Positions 9,325-16,635 of a DNA stretch of 40,859 nucleotides are shown here, piece after piece. The notes below the pieces were generated by a model. The model did not search any database and was not told the origin of the DNA. It saw only the letters and a program-made list of their open reading frames with translations. The position numbers were made by a program, and so were the translations under genes. The stretch's first letter is position 1. Each line of letters begins with the position of its first letter. The stretch is taken from positions 80,000 through 120,858 of the forward strand of contig DAOVJY010000004.1 of assembly GCA_030632085.1 (NCBI GenBank), in the 5' to 3' direction. The stretch is from Candidatus Omnitrophota bacterium (GTDB lineage: Bacteria; Omnitrophota; Gorgyraeia; JAGLLT01).

Positions 9325-10053
9325 TCATTTCCTCTGTGTTCGCTGCCATTTAAACCATTTTTCGTAATCTTCCCCAAAATTTTGACCAGTAATTTTTTCT
9401 AGAGCTCTTGCAGCATCTCTACAGACAAACCGATCTTTGTCTTTTAAGGCGGCAATCAATGGCTCTACTGTTCTAGGATCCTTTATTTCTCCTAAGGCAC
9501 GTACTGCAAACATACGATCCGTCGAGTTTTTACTTTTTAAAGTAGTAATTAACGGTTCGACCGCTTTAGAGTCTTTTATTTCTCCTAGAGATCGCGCTGC
9601 ATATTGGCGGGCATTTGGGTTTTTGTCTCCTAAAAGAACAGCAATTAATGGCTCTACTGCTCTAGGATCTTTAAGCTCTCCTAAGGCTACTGCTGCAGAC
9701 TGACGGACATACCAGTCTTCATCTCTTGTAGCCTTAATTAATGGCTCTACTGCTCTAGGATCTTTGATTTCTCCTAAAGCACTTGCAGCACCCCTACGGA
9801 CATCTGGAACTTTATCTTTTAAGGCGGTAATTAGGGGGTCTATAACTCTAGGATCTTTTATCTGTCCTAGGGCTCCTGTTGCACACACACGAACTTTCCA
9901 GTTTTTGTCTTTAAGTTGTTTAATATACTTTTGTACTTCACTATCTACTTCTTGAGCCAGAGCATAATTAAGAAATAAACTTGCCATCAATACCAATACT
10001 ATAACTACAACTACTTTTAAAATAACTTTATTTTTTTGATTTAATGAGTTCAT
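9325..10053 (-). CDS. Secreted HEAT-repeat (PBS-lyase-like) protein
   Basis: 242 residues with an N-terminal hydrophobic segment (about residues 11-33, ending LNYALAQE), read as a cleavable signal peptide with cleavage near ALA-QE. The remainder is a stack of about six 31-32-residue HEAT_2 repeats built on the pattern DPRAVEPLIAALKDKDxxVRxxAAxALGEIK. It ends in a short KITGQNFGEDYEKWFKWQ tail. HEAT stacks are protein-binding scaffolds, so the partner is unknown and no enzymatic residues are seen. It starts 16 bases after the gpsA stop and is probably carried at the end of the pgsA-plsY-gpsA transcript. Near-identical repeats make it prone to copy-number variation. Confidence 0.85.
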   Translation of the reverse strand: MNSLNQKNKVILKVVVVIVLVLMASLFLNYALAQEVDSEVQKYIKQLKDKNWKVRVCATGALGQIKDPRVIDPLITALKDKVPDVRRGAASALGEIKDPRAVEPLIKATRDEDWYVRQSAAVALGELKDPRAVEPLIAVLLGDKNPNARQYAARSLGEIKDSKAVEPLITTLKSKNSTDRMFAVRALGEIKDPRTVEPLIAALKDKDRFVCRDAARALEKITGQNFGEDYEKWFKWQRTQRK

Positions 10054-10069
10054 TTTGAATTTCCTTCTT

Positions 10070-11065
10070 TTAGTCTTCCATCTTCTTCTCTCTAAGCATT
10101 AAATCATTAACCGCTTTAAGAGGAGATTTGTTCTTATAGAGAACTTTGTAAATTTCGGTGGTTATCGGCATAGCTATTTTATACTTTTTGTTTAATTCAT
10201 AAACGCTTTTTACAGTCTTGACACCTTCAGCCACCATATCCATTTGCGCTATAATACTTTTTAATTTTTTCCCCCGGCCTATCCGCTCACCCACAAAATG
10301 ATTTCGGCTATGAGTGCTCATGCAAGTTGTAACCAAGTCACCCATACCGCTCAAGCCGCTGAAGGTTTCTTTCCTGGCCCCAAGAGCTACTCCAAAACGA
10401 GCCATTTCAACCAGGCCTCTGGTGATAATAGCCGCCTTAGCGTTCATACCATATCCCAGGCCGTCTGATATACCGGCTGCAATGGCAATAATATTTTTTA
10501 ATGACCCTCCCAATTCAACCCCGCAAAGGTCTTTACCGGTATAAATTCTCAACTTATTATTGGTAAATATTTTTTGTAGGTCTTTTGCCCGATTAATATT
10601 TTTCGAGGCAATAACACATGTAGCAGGATAACCTCTGGCAATTTCATAAGCAATATTGGGGCCTGATAAAACAGATAAATCAACCTTACCAAGAACTTTA
10701 TACACGATATCAGAGACTCTCTGACGCGTCTTTTCTTCTATGCCTTTTGAGACACTTAAAAATAAGCATTTTTTATAATTCGTTTTTTTAATTTTTAGAA
10801 GGACGCTTCTAATATAACATGAAGGCACCGCCAAGACGATAATCTCAGAGTTTTCTACAGCCTCTTTCATATCGGAGGTTATTTTTATAGCTGCCGGTAT
10901 TTTAATTCCCGGCAAAAACTTATTATTCTTCCGAGTCCGCTTAAGCGTATTGGCATATGCCTTAAAAGCGGACCACAGTATTACTTTATGTTCTTTTTTA
11001 GACAGATGAATGGCTAATGTTGTTCCCCAACCGCCGTCACCAATAATAGATATTTTTTTCATCAT
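10070..11065 (-). CDS. gpsA: Glycerol-3-phosphate dehydrogenase [NAD(P)+]
   Basis: Makes sn-glycerol-3-phosphate from dihydroxyacetone phosphate, the backbone for PlsY and phospholipids. Seen: IIGDGGWGTTLA at residues 7-18 (family fingerprint usually GAGSWGTALA, here with Asp10), SVSKGIE, LSGPNIAYEIARGYPATCVIAS, and the catalytic Lys block GVELGGSLKNIIAIAAGISDGLG. The C-terminal substrate-binding segment is FSGLSGMGDLVTTCMSTHSRNH. At 331 residues it has the normal length. It lies downstream of plsY, whose acyl acceptor it supplies, separated by 132 bases that hold two copies of a hairpin repeat. Confidence 0.97.
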   Translation of the reverse strand: MMKKISIIGDGGWGTTLAIHLSKKEHKVILWSAFKAYANTLKRTRKNNKFLPGIKIPAAIKITSDMKEAVENSEIIVLAVPSCYIRSVLLKIKKTNYKKCLFLSVSKGIEEKTRQRVSDIVYKVLGKVDLSVLSGPNIAYEIARGYPATCVIASKNINRAKDLQKIFTNNKLRIYTGKDLCGVELGGSLKNIIAIAAGISDGLGYGMNAKAAIITRGLVEMARFGVALGARKETFSGLSGMGDLVTTCMSTHSRNHFVGERIGRGKKLKSIIAQMDMVAEGVKTVKSVYELNKKYKIAMPITTEIYKVLYKNKSPLKAVNDLMLREKKMED

Positions 11066-11154
11066 TAAGTCGCTATTTTAACAGATGCCGCTCTTTTTAT
11101 CAATAAATTTATGTTCTAATTTTATGTCCCGTACCTTCCACATCGTAGGTGGTA

Positions 11155-11199
11155 AAAAAGGTGTCTGTCCCCTTTTGAAAAAGGTGTCTGTCCCCTTTT
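11155..11199. repeat. Two direct copies of a 22-bp hairpin repeat (GGTGTCTGTCCCC core)
   Basis: Two identical 22-base units (11155-11176 and 11178-11199) lie one base apart. Each has an A-run, GGTGTCTGTCCCC and a T-run, so AAAAGG can pair with CCTTTT in an imperfect hairpin. The second copy touches the plsY stop codon, whose last two bases come from the repeat. From memory, GGGGACAGACACC-type words are scattered in many bacterial genomes as REP-like elements; no associated transposase is visible here. Confidence 0.85.
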
Positions 11200-11818
11200 A
11201 AATCTTTTTCTCAGTTTGAGTTAATAATCTATGTATATTCCGCCTATGGCTATAAATAACTATAGAGGCAATCATAACTCCAAAAATTAGGGCTTGTATA
11301 CTCCTTATAAAAATAATTAAACCAACAGGCAAAAATACGGCCGCGCTAAGTGAGCCTAATGAAACATATTTTGAGATATAAACTACAACCAACCAAATAC
11401 TAAAAGCTATTAATAGTATAAGTCCGAATTTTACATCATAGAACATGAGGCCAATCAAAACACCCAATGTAGTTGAAACTCCCTTACCTCCTCTGAATGA
11501 TAAAAATGTCGTCCATATATGGCCGCATATAACTACCAGCCCTAAAATATAAATATAAGTTATCTGACTAATGTTTATATTGCTTTGATAAAATAATTTT
11601 CCAAAAACCGCGGCCGCGATTACCCCCTTTAAGAGATCTAATATTAAAACACTTAAACCCGCCTTTTTGCCCATAGTTCTTAAGGTATTAGTTGCTCCGA
11701 TATTTCCACTGCCTTCTTTGCGGATATCAATTTTACCCCAATATTTAGCAATGATGTAACCAAAAGGAATCGCGCCTAATAAATAAGCTAAAATAATACC
11801 AACTATAGATAACATCAT
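11198..11818 (-). CDS. plsY: Acyl-phosphate:glycerol-3-phosphate acyltransferase
   Basis: Integral membrane enzyme making lysophosphatidic acid from acyl-phosphate and glycerol-3-phosphate. Seen: the GSGNIGATNTLRTMGKKAG loop around residues 37-55 (family GSGNxGATN), LLDLLKG, then HIWTTFLSFRGGKGVSTTLG, the second conserved cytoplasmic motif. There are five or more hydrophobic segments, and the 206-residue length is normal. It starts directly after the pgsA stop with no spacer, and its own stop codon is completed by a hairpin repeat. With pgsA upstream and gpsA downstream this is a phospholipid-synthesis cluster. Confidence 0.97.
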   Translation of the reverse strand: MMLSIVGIILAYLLGAIPFGYIIAKYWGKIDIRKEGSGNIGATNTLRTMGKKAGLSVLILDLLKGVIAAAVFGKLFYQSNINISQITYIYILGLVVICGHIWTTFLSFRGGKGVSTTLGVLIGLMFYDVKFGLILLIAFSIWLVVVYISKYVSLGSLSAAVFLPVGLIIFIRSIQALIFGVMIASIVIYSHRRNIHRLLTQTEKKI

Positions 11819-12367
11819 TTATATCTCCCTTATAAACTTCTGAGTTTCAAACGCGTAAATGATGGCTGAGATAACCGCGAATACCGCCGCTATCTGCCAA
11901 AAAATAAAACTATACTTAAAAACAAGTATAATAGAAATTATCATTAGCATTTCAAAAGCTATGCCAATTTTTCCAAAAATATTAGGTTTAACATAAAACT
12001 TCTTCGTCTTAAGGCATACCCAGACAATGCCGATAATTATTAATAAATCACGCAGAAGAATAACCGCCGCCACCCAATACGGCAAATGTAGGGGTAAATT
12101 TTTCAGAAAAGTAAATACAACCACTGAACTAATAATCAGGAACTTATCAGCGGTAACATCTAAAATTCGTCCCAGAGATGTTTCCTGATGGAGTCTCCTG
12201 GCTAAATACCCATCTAAAAAATCAGTCAAGGAAATAATTATAAAAATAACCAAAGCTATATATCTATATAGCCCGGCACCCCTACAAGCGCTCATGCAGA
12301 CCATATAAATAAATACAGGCGTTAAAACTAATCTAAATATAGTTATTCTATTAGGGATTGTCATCAT
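11819..12367 (-). CDS. pgsA: CDP-diacylglycerol--glycerol-3-phosphate 3-phosphatidyltransferase (CDP-alcohol phosphatidyltransferase)
   Basis: Membrane enzyme for the committed step of phosphatidylglycerol synthesis. The CDP-alcohol phosphatidyltransferase signature D-x2-DG-x2-AR-x8-G-x3-D-x3-D is complete in TDFLDGYLARRLHQETSLGR and the following ILDVTADKF (about residues 46-75), including all metal-binding Asp. MTIPNRITIFRLVLTPVFIY at the N terminus is typical of PgsA. About six hydrophobic segments, 182 residues. The start codon lies immediately 3' of the terminator of the preceding lipoprotein gene, so it may depend on read-through or on a promoter overlapping that hairpin. Other CDP-alcohol transferases are possible, but the N terminus and plsY neighbour favour PgsA. 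Confidence 0.92.
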   Translation of the reverse strand: MMTIPNRITIFRLVLTPVFIYMVCMSACRGAGLYRYIALVIFIIISLTDFLDGYLARRLHQETSLGRILDVTADKFLIISSVVVFTFLKNLPLHLPYWVAAVILLRDLLIIIGIVWVCLKTKKFYVKPNIFGKIGIAFEMLMIISIILVFKYSFIFWQIAAVFAVISAIIYAFETQKFIREI

Positions 12368-12370
12368 AGT

Positions 12371-12401
12371 AAAAAGGGCACAACTATTATGTTGCGCCCT
12401 T
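12371..12401 (-). terminator. Rho-independent terminator of the glycine-zipper lipoprotein gene
   Basis: On the minus strand AAGGGCGCAAC, a 6-base loop and GTTGTGCCCTT form an 11-bp stem with one G-U pair, followed directly by T5. It lies between the lipoprotein stop and the pgsA start. Confidence 0.88.
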
Positions 12402-12424
12402 CATTGATTTACCGTTAAATATCT

Positions 12425-12724
12425 TTATTGTTTCCACTGAAGTTCTGTGCCGTCATAGGGACAAAACTCTACATCCGAAGGAAAATTCCTGCCGCATGTA
12501 GGGCAGAATTTCCTATCCATCTGCTCACCGACTAAAGCGCCGGTAAGACCGCCTGCCGCGGCACCTATAGCCGCACCCTCAGCCGCGTGACCGGACTGAT
12601 GGCCGATTATAGCACCCAAACCCGCGCCGCCCAGAGCACCAACTCCAGCACCCTTCTGGGTTGTTGTGCATCCGTAAAAGCCAAGCATACTAACTAGCAA
12701 AATAAATATAAATATCTTTTTCAT
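12425..12724 (-). CDS. Glycine-zipper lipoprotein with a C-terminal zinc-ribbon-like tail
   Basis: 99-residue predicted lipoprotein. A basic start and hydrophobic stretch lead to the lipobox LGFYGC with lipidation at Cys19. Residues 25-67 are a glycine zipper (GAGVGALGGAGLGAIIGHQSG, then GAAIGAAAGGLTGALVG), as in SmpA/Rcs/OmpA-linked 2TM zipper lipoproteins that sit in or span the outer membrane. The unusual part is the tail, CPTCG (Cys74, Cys77) followed by FCPYDGTEL (Cys88), a three-Cys zinc-ribbon pattern more often met in cytoplasmic proteins. A single-gene unit: promoter at 12848-12876, about 117 bases of untranslated leader, terminator at 12371-12401. Function unknown; envelope-stress or structural roles are guesses. 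Confidence 0.88.
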   Translation of the reverse strand: MKKIFIFILLVSMLGFYGCTTTQKGAGVGALGGAGLGAIIGHQSGHAAEGAAIGAAAGGLTGALVGEQMDRKFCPTCGRNFPSDVEFCPYDGTELQWKQ

Positions 12725-12847
12725 AATATCCTTTCACCCTTTCTATGAATCATTAGATTATAACACTTATAATTCGAATTTGCAATTAAATTACTAATAA
12801 TCAACTGTTAGAATTTGCCCTGCCGCACTATCTTTGATTACATATTA

Positions 12848-12876
12848 AATGTATCACATTTGAGCTAAAAAGTCAA
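12848..12876 (-). promoter_or_regulatory. Sigma70-type promoter for the lipoprotein gene
   Basis: Minus strand TTGACT (12876-12871), 17-base spacer, TACATT (12853-12848). Each box is one or two bases off consensus. It lies just 3' of the PP-loop gene and predicts a leader of about 117 bases before the lipoprotein ATG. Confidence 0.6.
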
Positions 12877-12899
12877 AAACATCTTATTAAATTAATCCT

Positions 12900-13889
12900 T
12901 CATATTCTTAACGCATCTCTTTTATGCTTATTCAAGCTCTCAATTTGTATATCCTTGCCAAGAGAAGCTCTATCATTAAAATATTCAACAACAATTTTAC
13001 CTTCACCCTTAGTAAATGAAGCAATTATTGAGGCAGCTAACATTATATCTTTTTTAACAAATAAACCGCATAAAATCCCGCTGGGGCCAACTACGCTTTT
13101 ACTTTTTAATAATATTTGAGGAGATTGCCATAAATCTTCAAGTGCTCTATTGTCAACTTCACTTCTTCCGACAACTAATTTTAACTTTTTATTAAGACGG
13201 AAATGCCTACCCACCTTCAAAAGGGAAACTTCTTTACTCATTAAACTTTTATGGTTAATTAAATCTTCAACCTTTTTGCAAAATTGCCTTTCGGTTAATA
13301 AACACCCTCCGCCAGGTGTCGGATAGTGATCTATTCGATAAATATTAGCTAGTCTAAACTGTTCTTTTCTGGAACGGCCTTGGATTGCTAAGAATTTACT
13401 TCGGTCAATTAATCCATTATTTTCCGCTATAGTCGCCTCAAGGCATTGGGCTGAAAGAGGCCTTAAAACTCTACCGGAGAGGCCGGCTTCCATATCAATA
13501 ATCTTTAATATATCTTTTCTCTGGGACATGGGGCGTTCACCAAGAACATCACCCGTAATAATAAACTCAGCCTTTTCCTCTCGCATAACCTTTTTAGCCG
13601 TTTTCAACATAAATAAATGGCAGTCTATGCAAGGATTGAGATTCTTGCCATATCCGAACTTTGGTTTTTCAATAATTTTAAAATAGGGTTTTGAGTTTGA
13701 TAAATCAATTACGCGGCACTTAATATTAAACTTTTTACAGATTTGTTTAGTGGTCTCTAAGGAGTTATCCGAGGATAGAAAGGGAAATTTAAAAGTGAGG
13801 CCTAAAACATCAACGCCCGCGTCAAGAATTAATCTGGTAGCTAAAATACTGTCTAAACCGCCGCTTATTAATGAAATTGCTTTAACCAA
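12900..13889 (-). CDS. ThiI/MnmA-like PP-loop ATP pyrophosphatase (putative tRNA thiolation)
   Basis: Adenylating enzyme of the tRNA thiouridylase type. The PP-loop SGGLDS is at residues 9-14. LNPCIDCHLFM carries the C-x2-C pair of the family, and ITGDVLGERPMSQRKD and YPTPGGGCLLTE follow. The last ~110 residues (KVGRHFRLNKKLKLVVGRSE, then DNRALEDL) form a separate domain that recalls the NFACT-R/DUF814-like region of this protein group. The group is usually annotated tRNA 4-thiouridine synthase ThiI-like or tRNA-specific 2-thiouridylase-like, but it lacks both the THUMP domain of ThiI and the full MnmA architecture, so the exact nucleoside is not known. Its start overlaps the end of the membrane-protein gene by 22 bases. 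Confidence 0.8.
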   Translation of the reverse strand: MVKAISLISGGLDSILATRLILDAGVDVLGLTFKFPFLSSDNSLETTKQICKKFNIKCRVIDLSNSKPYFKIIEKPKFGYGKNLNPCIDCHLFMLKTAKKVMREEKAEFIITGDVLGERPMSQRKDILKIIDMEAGLSGRVLRPLSAQCLEATIAENNGLIDRSKFLAIQGRSRKEQFRLANIYRIDHYPTPGGGCLLTERQFCKKVEDLINHKSLMSKEVSLLKVGRHFRLNKKLKLVVGRSEVDNRALEDLWQSPQILLKSKSVVGPSGILCGLFVKKDIMLAASIIASFTKGEGKIVVEYFNDRASLGKDIQIESLNKHKRDALRI

Positions 13890-14392
13890 GAGAATCCCTC
13901 GATACTTATCATATAAATACTGACAGCAATCAATGAAGAAATAATTACACCTGTAAATATACTAAGAATAGCATACTTGATCCTTAATTTAAAAAGAACC
14001 GCGGCTAAAGCTCCGGTCCAAGCCCCGGTGACAGGAAGAGGCACAGACACAAATAGGATCAGCCCTAAAGACTCATAGCGCTCAACCAACACGGCCTTTC
14101 TTTTTGTGCGTTCAAAAAGCCTATCAAAAAAAGATTTCCACACCCTAAAATGCCTTAACTTATCACAAACAGGCTCAAAAAAAAGCAATATGGGTATAAC
14201 CGGCACCATATTAGCCAAAACGCATATTAAAAAAGCTTTCTGAAGCCCAATGTCCATCTGCGCGTGGGCAATTAAAATAGCATATCGCGCTTCCACAAAA
14301 GGAAAGGCGGCTAGTATGGCCGCTATCAACTCCTTAGAACCAATATTATAAATTAAATAGGTATAGATATTTTCTATAAAAAATTTTGCCAT
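13868..14392 (-). CDS. Small multi-drug export family membrane protein (COG2426)
   Basis: 174-residue inner-membrane protein with about four hydrophobic segments. It matches the Sm_multidrug_ex (PF06695) pattern: FPFVEARYAILIA near residues 31-43 and VSVPLPVTGAWTGALAAVLFKL near 115-136, two conserved re-entrant-like motifs in this family. The biochemical role of the family is poorly established despite its name. It begins 6 bases after pcm and overlaps the PP-loop gene at its 3' end, so translation is probably coupled. Confidence 0.85.
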   Translation of the reverse strand: MAKFFIENIYTYLIYNIGSKELIAAILAAFPFVEARYAILIAHAQMDIGLQKAFLICVLANMVPVIPILLFFEPVCDKLRHFRVWKSFFDRLFERTKRKAVLVERYESLGLILFVSVPLPVTGAWTGALAAVLFKLRIKYAILSIFTGVIISSLIAVSIYMISIEGFSWLKQFH

Positions 14393-14398
14393 AAGAGG

Positions 14399-15037
14399 TT
14401 ACCAGCCCCGCTTCCCGACTAATGGCACAAAAACACAAGAATCATAATAATTTTCAACGATTCCTTTGCCCTTCTTTTTAATTCTCAGTATACGCTGCAT
14501 ATGCATTTCTCCTACGGGTATCACCAGTCTGCCCCCGTCCGCCAATTGATTGATAAGCTCCTCCGGCACATCAGGCGCCGCGGCAGTTACCAATATAGCA
14601 TCAAACGGTGCTTTATCTTCCCACCCGCAACTACCATCACCGCATATTAGTTCAATGTTGTTTATTTGAAGTTTCTTAAGATTAGATTTAGCCTGAGCGA
14701 CTAACTCGGCAAAGCGCTCAATTGAATAAACTTTCTGAACAATTTTTGAAAGAATTGCCGCCTGATAACCGCTTCCCGTACCGACTTCAAGGACATTGTC
14801 CGTCTTTTTTAAAGATAAAAGCTGCGTCATTAAAGCCACCATATAAGGTTGCGATATTGTCTGACCTTTATCAAGAGGCAAGGGGCAATCACTATAAGCA
14901 ATATTCCTTAAGTCCAATGAAACAAACTCTTCCCTGGGAACGTCCCTAAATGCCCTTATAACCAGCTCATCAAATATACCTCTGCTGATAAGCTGATTAT
15001 CAATCATGTCGTTTCTTAATTGTAAAAAATTTATCAT
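14399..15037 (-). CDS. pcm: Protein-L-isoaspartate O-methyltransferase
   Basis: SAM-dependent repair enzyme that methylates isoaspartyl residues in damaged proteins. Seen: IAYSDCPLPLDKGQTISQPY (the substrate-side motif with GQTISQP), then VLEVGTGSGYQAAIL with SAM-binding VGTGSG at residues 85-90, and DAILVTAAAPDVPEEL. The 212-residue length is normal. It overlaps the preceding glycosyltransferase by ATGA, so the two are translationally coupled, although their functions are unrelated. Confidence 0.96.
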   Translation of the reverse strand: MINFLQLRNDMIDNQLISRGIFDELVIRAFRDVPREEFVSLDLRNIAYSDCPLPLDKGQTISQPYMVALMTQLLSLKKTDNVLEVGTGSGYQAAILSKIVQKVYSIERFAELVAQAKSNLKKLQINNIELICGDGSCGWEDKAPFDAILVTAAAPDVPEELINQLADGGRLVIPVGEMHMQRILRIKKKGKGIVENYYDSCVFVPLVGKRGW

Positions 15038-15699
15038 TTCTGAAAATAGATGTTAAAAAGCAATTTTGCAAATCTGAGTGTATCAATAAAGGGGTTAATA
15101 TAGCTTTTTTCTTCGCTATAAACGGTAGAGATAGGAATGGAATCAATTTTATAGCCTTTACGGCTTGCTTTAATAAGCATTTCTGATTCTATTTCATAAT
15201 TTGAAGATTTCAATTGAATATTATCAAAAACATTTTTTTCAATCAATCTAAACCCGCATTGAGAATCGGGAACATTTTGACGGCAAATTTTAGAAATGAT
15301 TCCTGACATAAATCTATTCGTTAGCTTACGCAAAAGAGGCATCCGCGCTGTATCATTCATTCTATTACCAACAATAACCGGTATCAGGGTTTGATTGTAT
15401 CTGTTTATAAAGTTATTAATTTCCTCCGGTTTGTGCTGAGCATCTGAATCCATTATAATAACTAAATCATAATCTGAACCTCTGAGGCGTTCCAACCCGG
15501 TCCTTATGGCCGCCCCCTTACCTTTATTCGTACTATGCCTAAGAACTTCTACCTTAGATTCTAAAGCTATCTCAGCTGAAGAATCGGTAGAGCCATCATC
15601 AACAACTATAATTTTTATTCCTAATTGAGTGATTTTATCAATCAATGCCTTTAAATGATTAGCACTATTATATACCGGCATTAATACAACAATATTCAT
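15034..15699 (-). CDS. Family 2 glycosyltransferase (DPM1/polyprenyl-phosphate glycosyltransferase-like)
   Basis: 221-residue GT-A fold enzyme. IIVVDDGSTDSSAEIA and IIMDSDAQHKPEEI (DxD-like metal site) are clear, with MPVYNSANHL at the start and DSQCGFRLI, the acceptor-side motif common to dolichyl/undecaprenyl-phosphate mannosyl- and glucosyltransferases. No C-terminal membrane segments, so it is probably peripheral. It follows the LpxL-like acyltransferase with no gap; this pairing of GT2 and HtrB/LpxL genes suggests a role in lipid-linked sugar or envelope lipid assembly (inferred). Donor and acceptor are unknown. Confidence 0.9.
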   Translation of the reverse strand: MNIVVLMPVYNSANHLKALIDKITQLGIKIIVVDDGSTDSSAEIALESKVEVLRHSTNKGKGAAIRTGLERLRGSDYDLVIIMDSDAQHKPEEINNFINRYNQTLIPVIVGNRMNDTARMPLLRKLTNRFMSGIISKICRQNVPDSQCGFRLIEKNVFDNIQLKSSNYEIESEMLIKASRKGYKIDSIPISTVYSEEKSYINPFIDTLRFAKLLFNIYFQK

Positions 15700-16578
15700 T
15701 TAATCATTCCAAACCTTATGATACATAAGCCATTGAGTTTTATGACGGCCTATATAATTCTCTATTACCATTAAACACTTTCTTAATAATTTTTTAATTT
15801 CATCGCCCTGCTCATTAGATATATCAGGCATAATAGCCTTCTCGAGAGTAAAAATAAATGTATTATCAGGTTGTCTTATCATAAAAGTGGGGATAATGGG
15901 AGTGTTCATGCGGTAGCTAAAATAAGCAGCCCCTCGGGGCATTTCCGCAATCTTTCCAAAAAATCTTATTTTTTCTCCCTGCTTTCCATGCCTTGAGTAA
16001 TTTTTATCTCCTACTGTAGCCAGTATATGATTATTTTTCAATGTATTGAAACACATCTTAATACCCATGCCGGTATTAATTGATTTAACTCCTCTGGCCT
16101 TTCTTTTTTTATCAAAGAAGTTATTAACCGCCGTAGCGCGATGCTTTAATCGGATGACCTCTAATTTATAACCCAAAGCGGGTAAAATAGCCGCACCTAA
16201 TTCCCAATTCCCCAAGTGCGCGCTCAACGAAATAGCTCCCCTACCCAACTTGAGGCAATCATCAAGGTGCTCCAAACCTACAATTTTTACTTTCTTCTTA
16301 ATAAACTCTTCATCTATATTAGTAAATCTAAAAAATTCAACCAGATATTTCCCAAAATTCTTATAAACTTCACGCGTCAATTTTGCTATCTTTTTCTGAT
16401 CAAAAGTTTCTCTCTTTGATTGCAAAACTGTTCTTAAATTTTTACCTACAATCTTTTTAGTTCGCGGCGTAACATAATAACGCACTAAAGCCACTTGCCG
16501 GGAAAAGCTATAAGCTTTGTCAAGCGGTAGTGATCTGGCTATATATTGACCTAAACGATAAAAGGAATCTGCTATCAT
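15700..16578 (-). CDS. LpxL/HtrB-family lipid A-type acyltransferase
   Basis: 292-residue lysophospholipid acyltransferase superfamily protein. The H-x4-E catalytic motif is in SAHLGNWELG (His121, Glu126), followed by VGDKNYSRHGKQGEKIRFFG and MPRGAAYFSYRMNTPIIPTF, blocks typical of secondary lipid A acyltransferases. There is no strong N-terminal membrane helix, unlike enterobacterial LpxL. It supports a diderm envelope, but substrates other than lipid A are possible. No Shine-Dalgarno sequence is evident before the ATG. It begins 57 bases after the aminotransferase and heads the overlapping run acyltransferase-GT2-pcm-exporter-PP-loop gene. Confidence 0.9.
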   Translation of the reverse strand: MIADSFYRLGQYIARSLPLDKAYSFSRQVALVRYYVTPRTKKIVGKNLRTVLQSKRETFDQKKIAKLTREVYKNFGKYLVEFFRFTNIDEEFIKKKVKIVGLEHLDDCLKLGRGAISLSAHLGNWELGAAILPALGYKLEVIRLKHRATAVNNFFDKKRKARGVKSINTGMGIKMCFNTLKNNHILATVGDKNYSRHGKQGEKIRFFGKIAEMPRGAAYFSYRMNTPIIPTFMIRQPDNTFIFTLEKAIMPDISNEQGDEIKKLLRKCLMVIENYIGRHKTQWLMYHKVWND

Positions 16579-16635
16579 TTTTTACTTAAAGAAGTTTTTC
16601 GTATTTTGTCAAAACTACTTAATTATACTTATACA

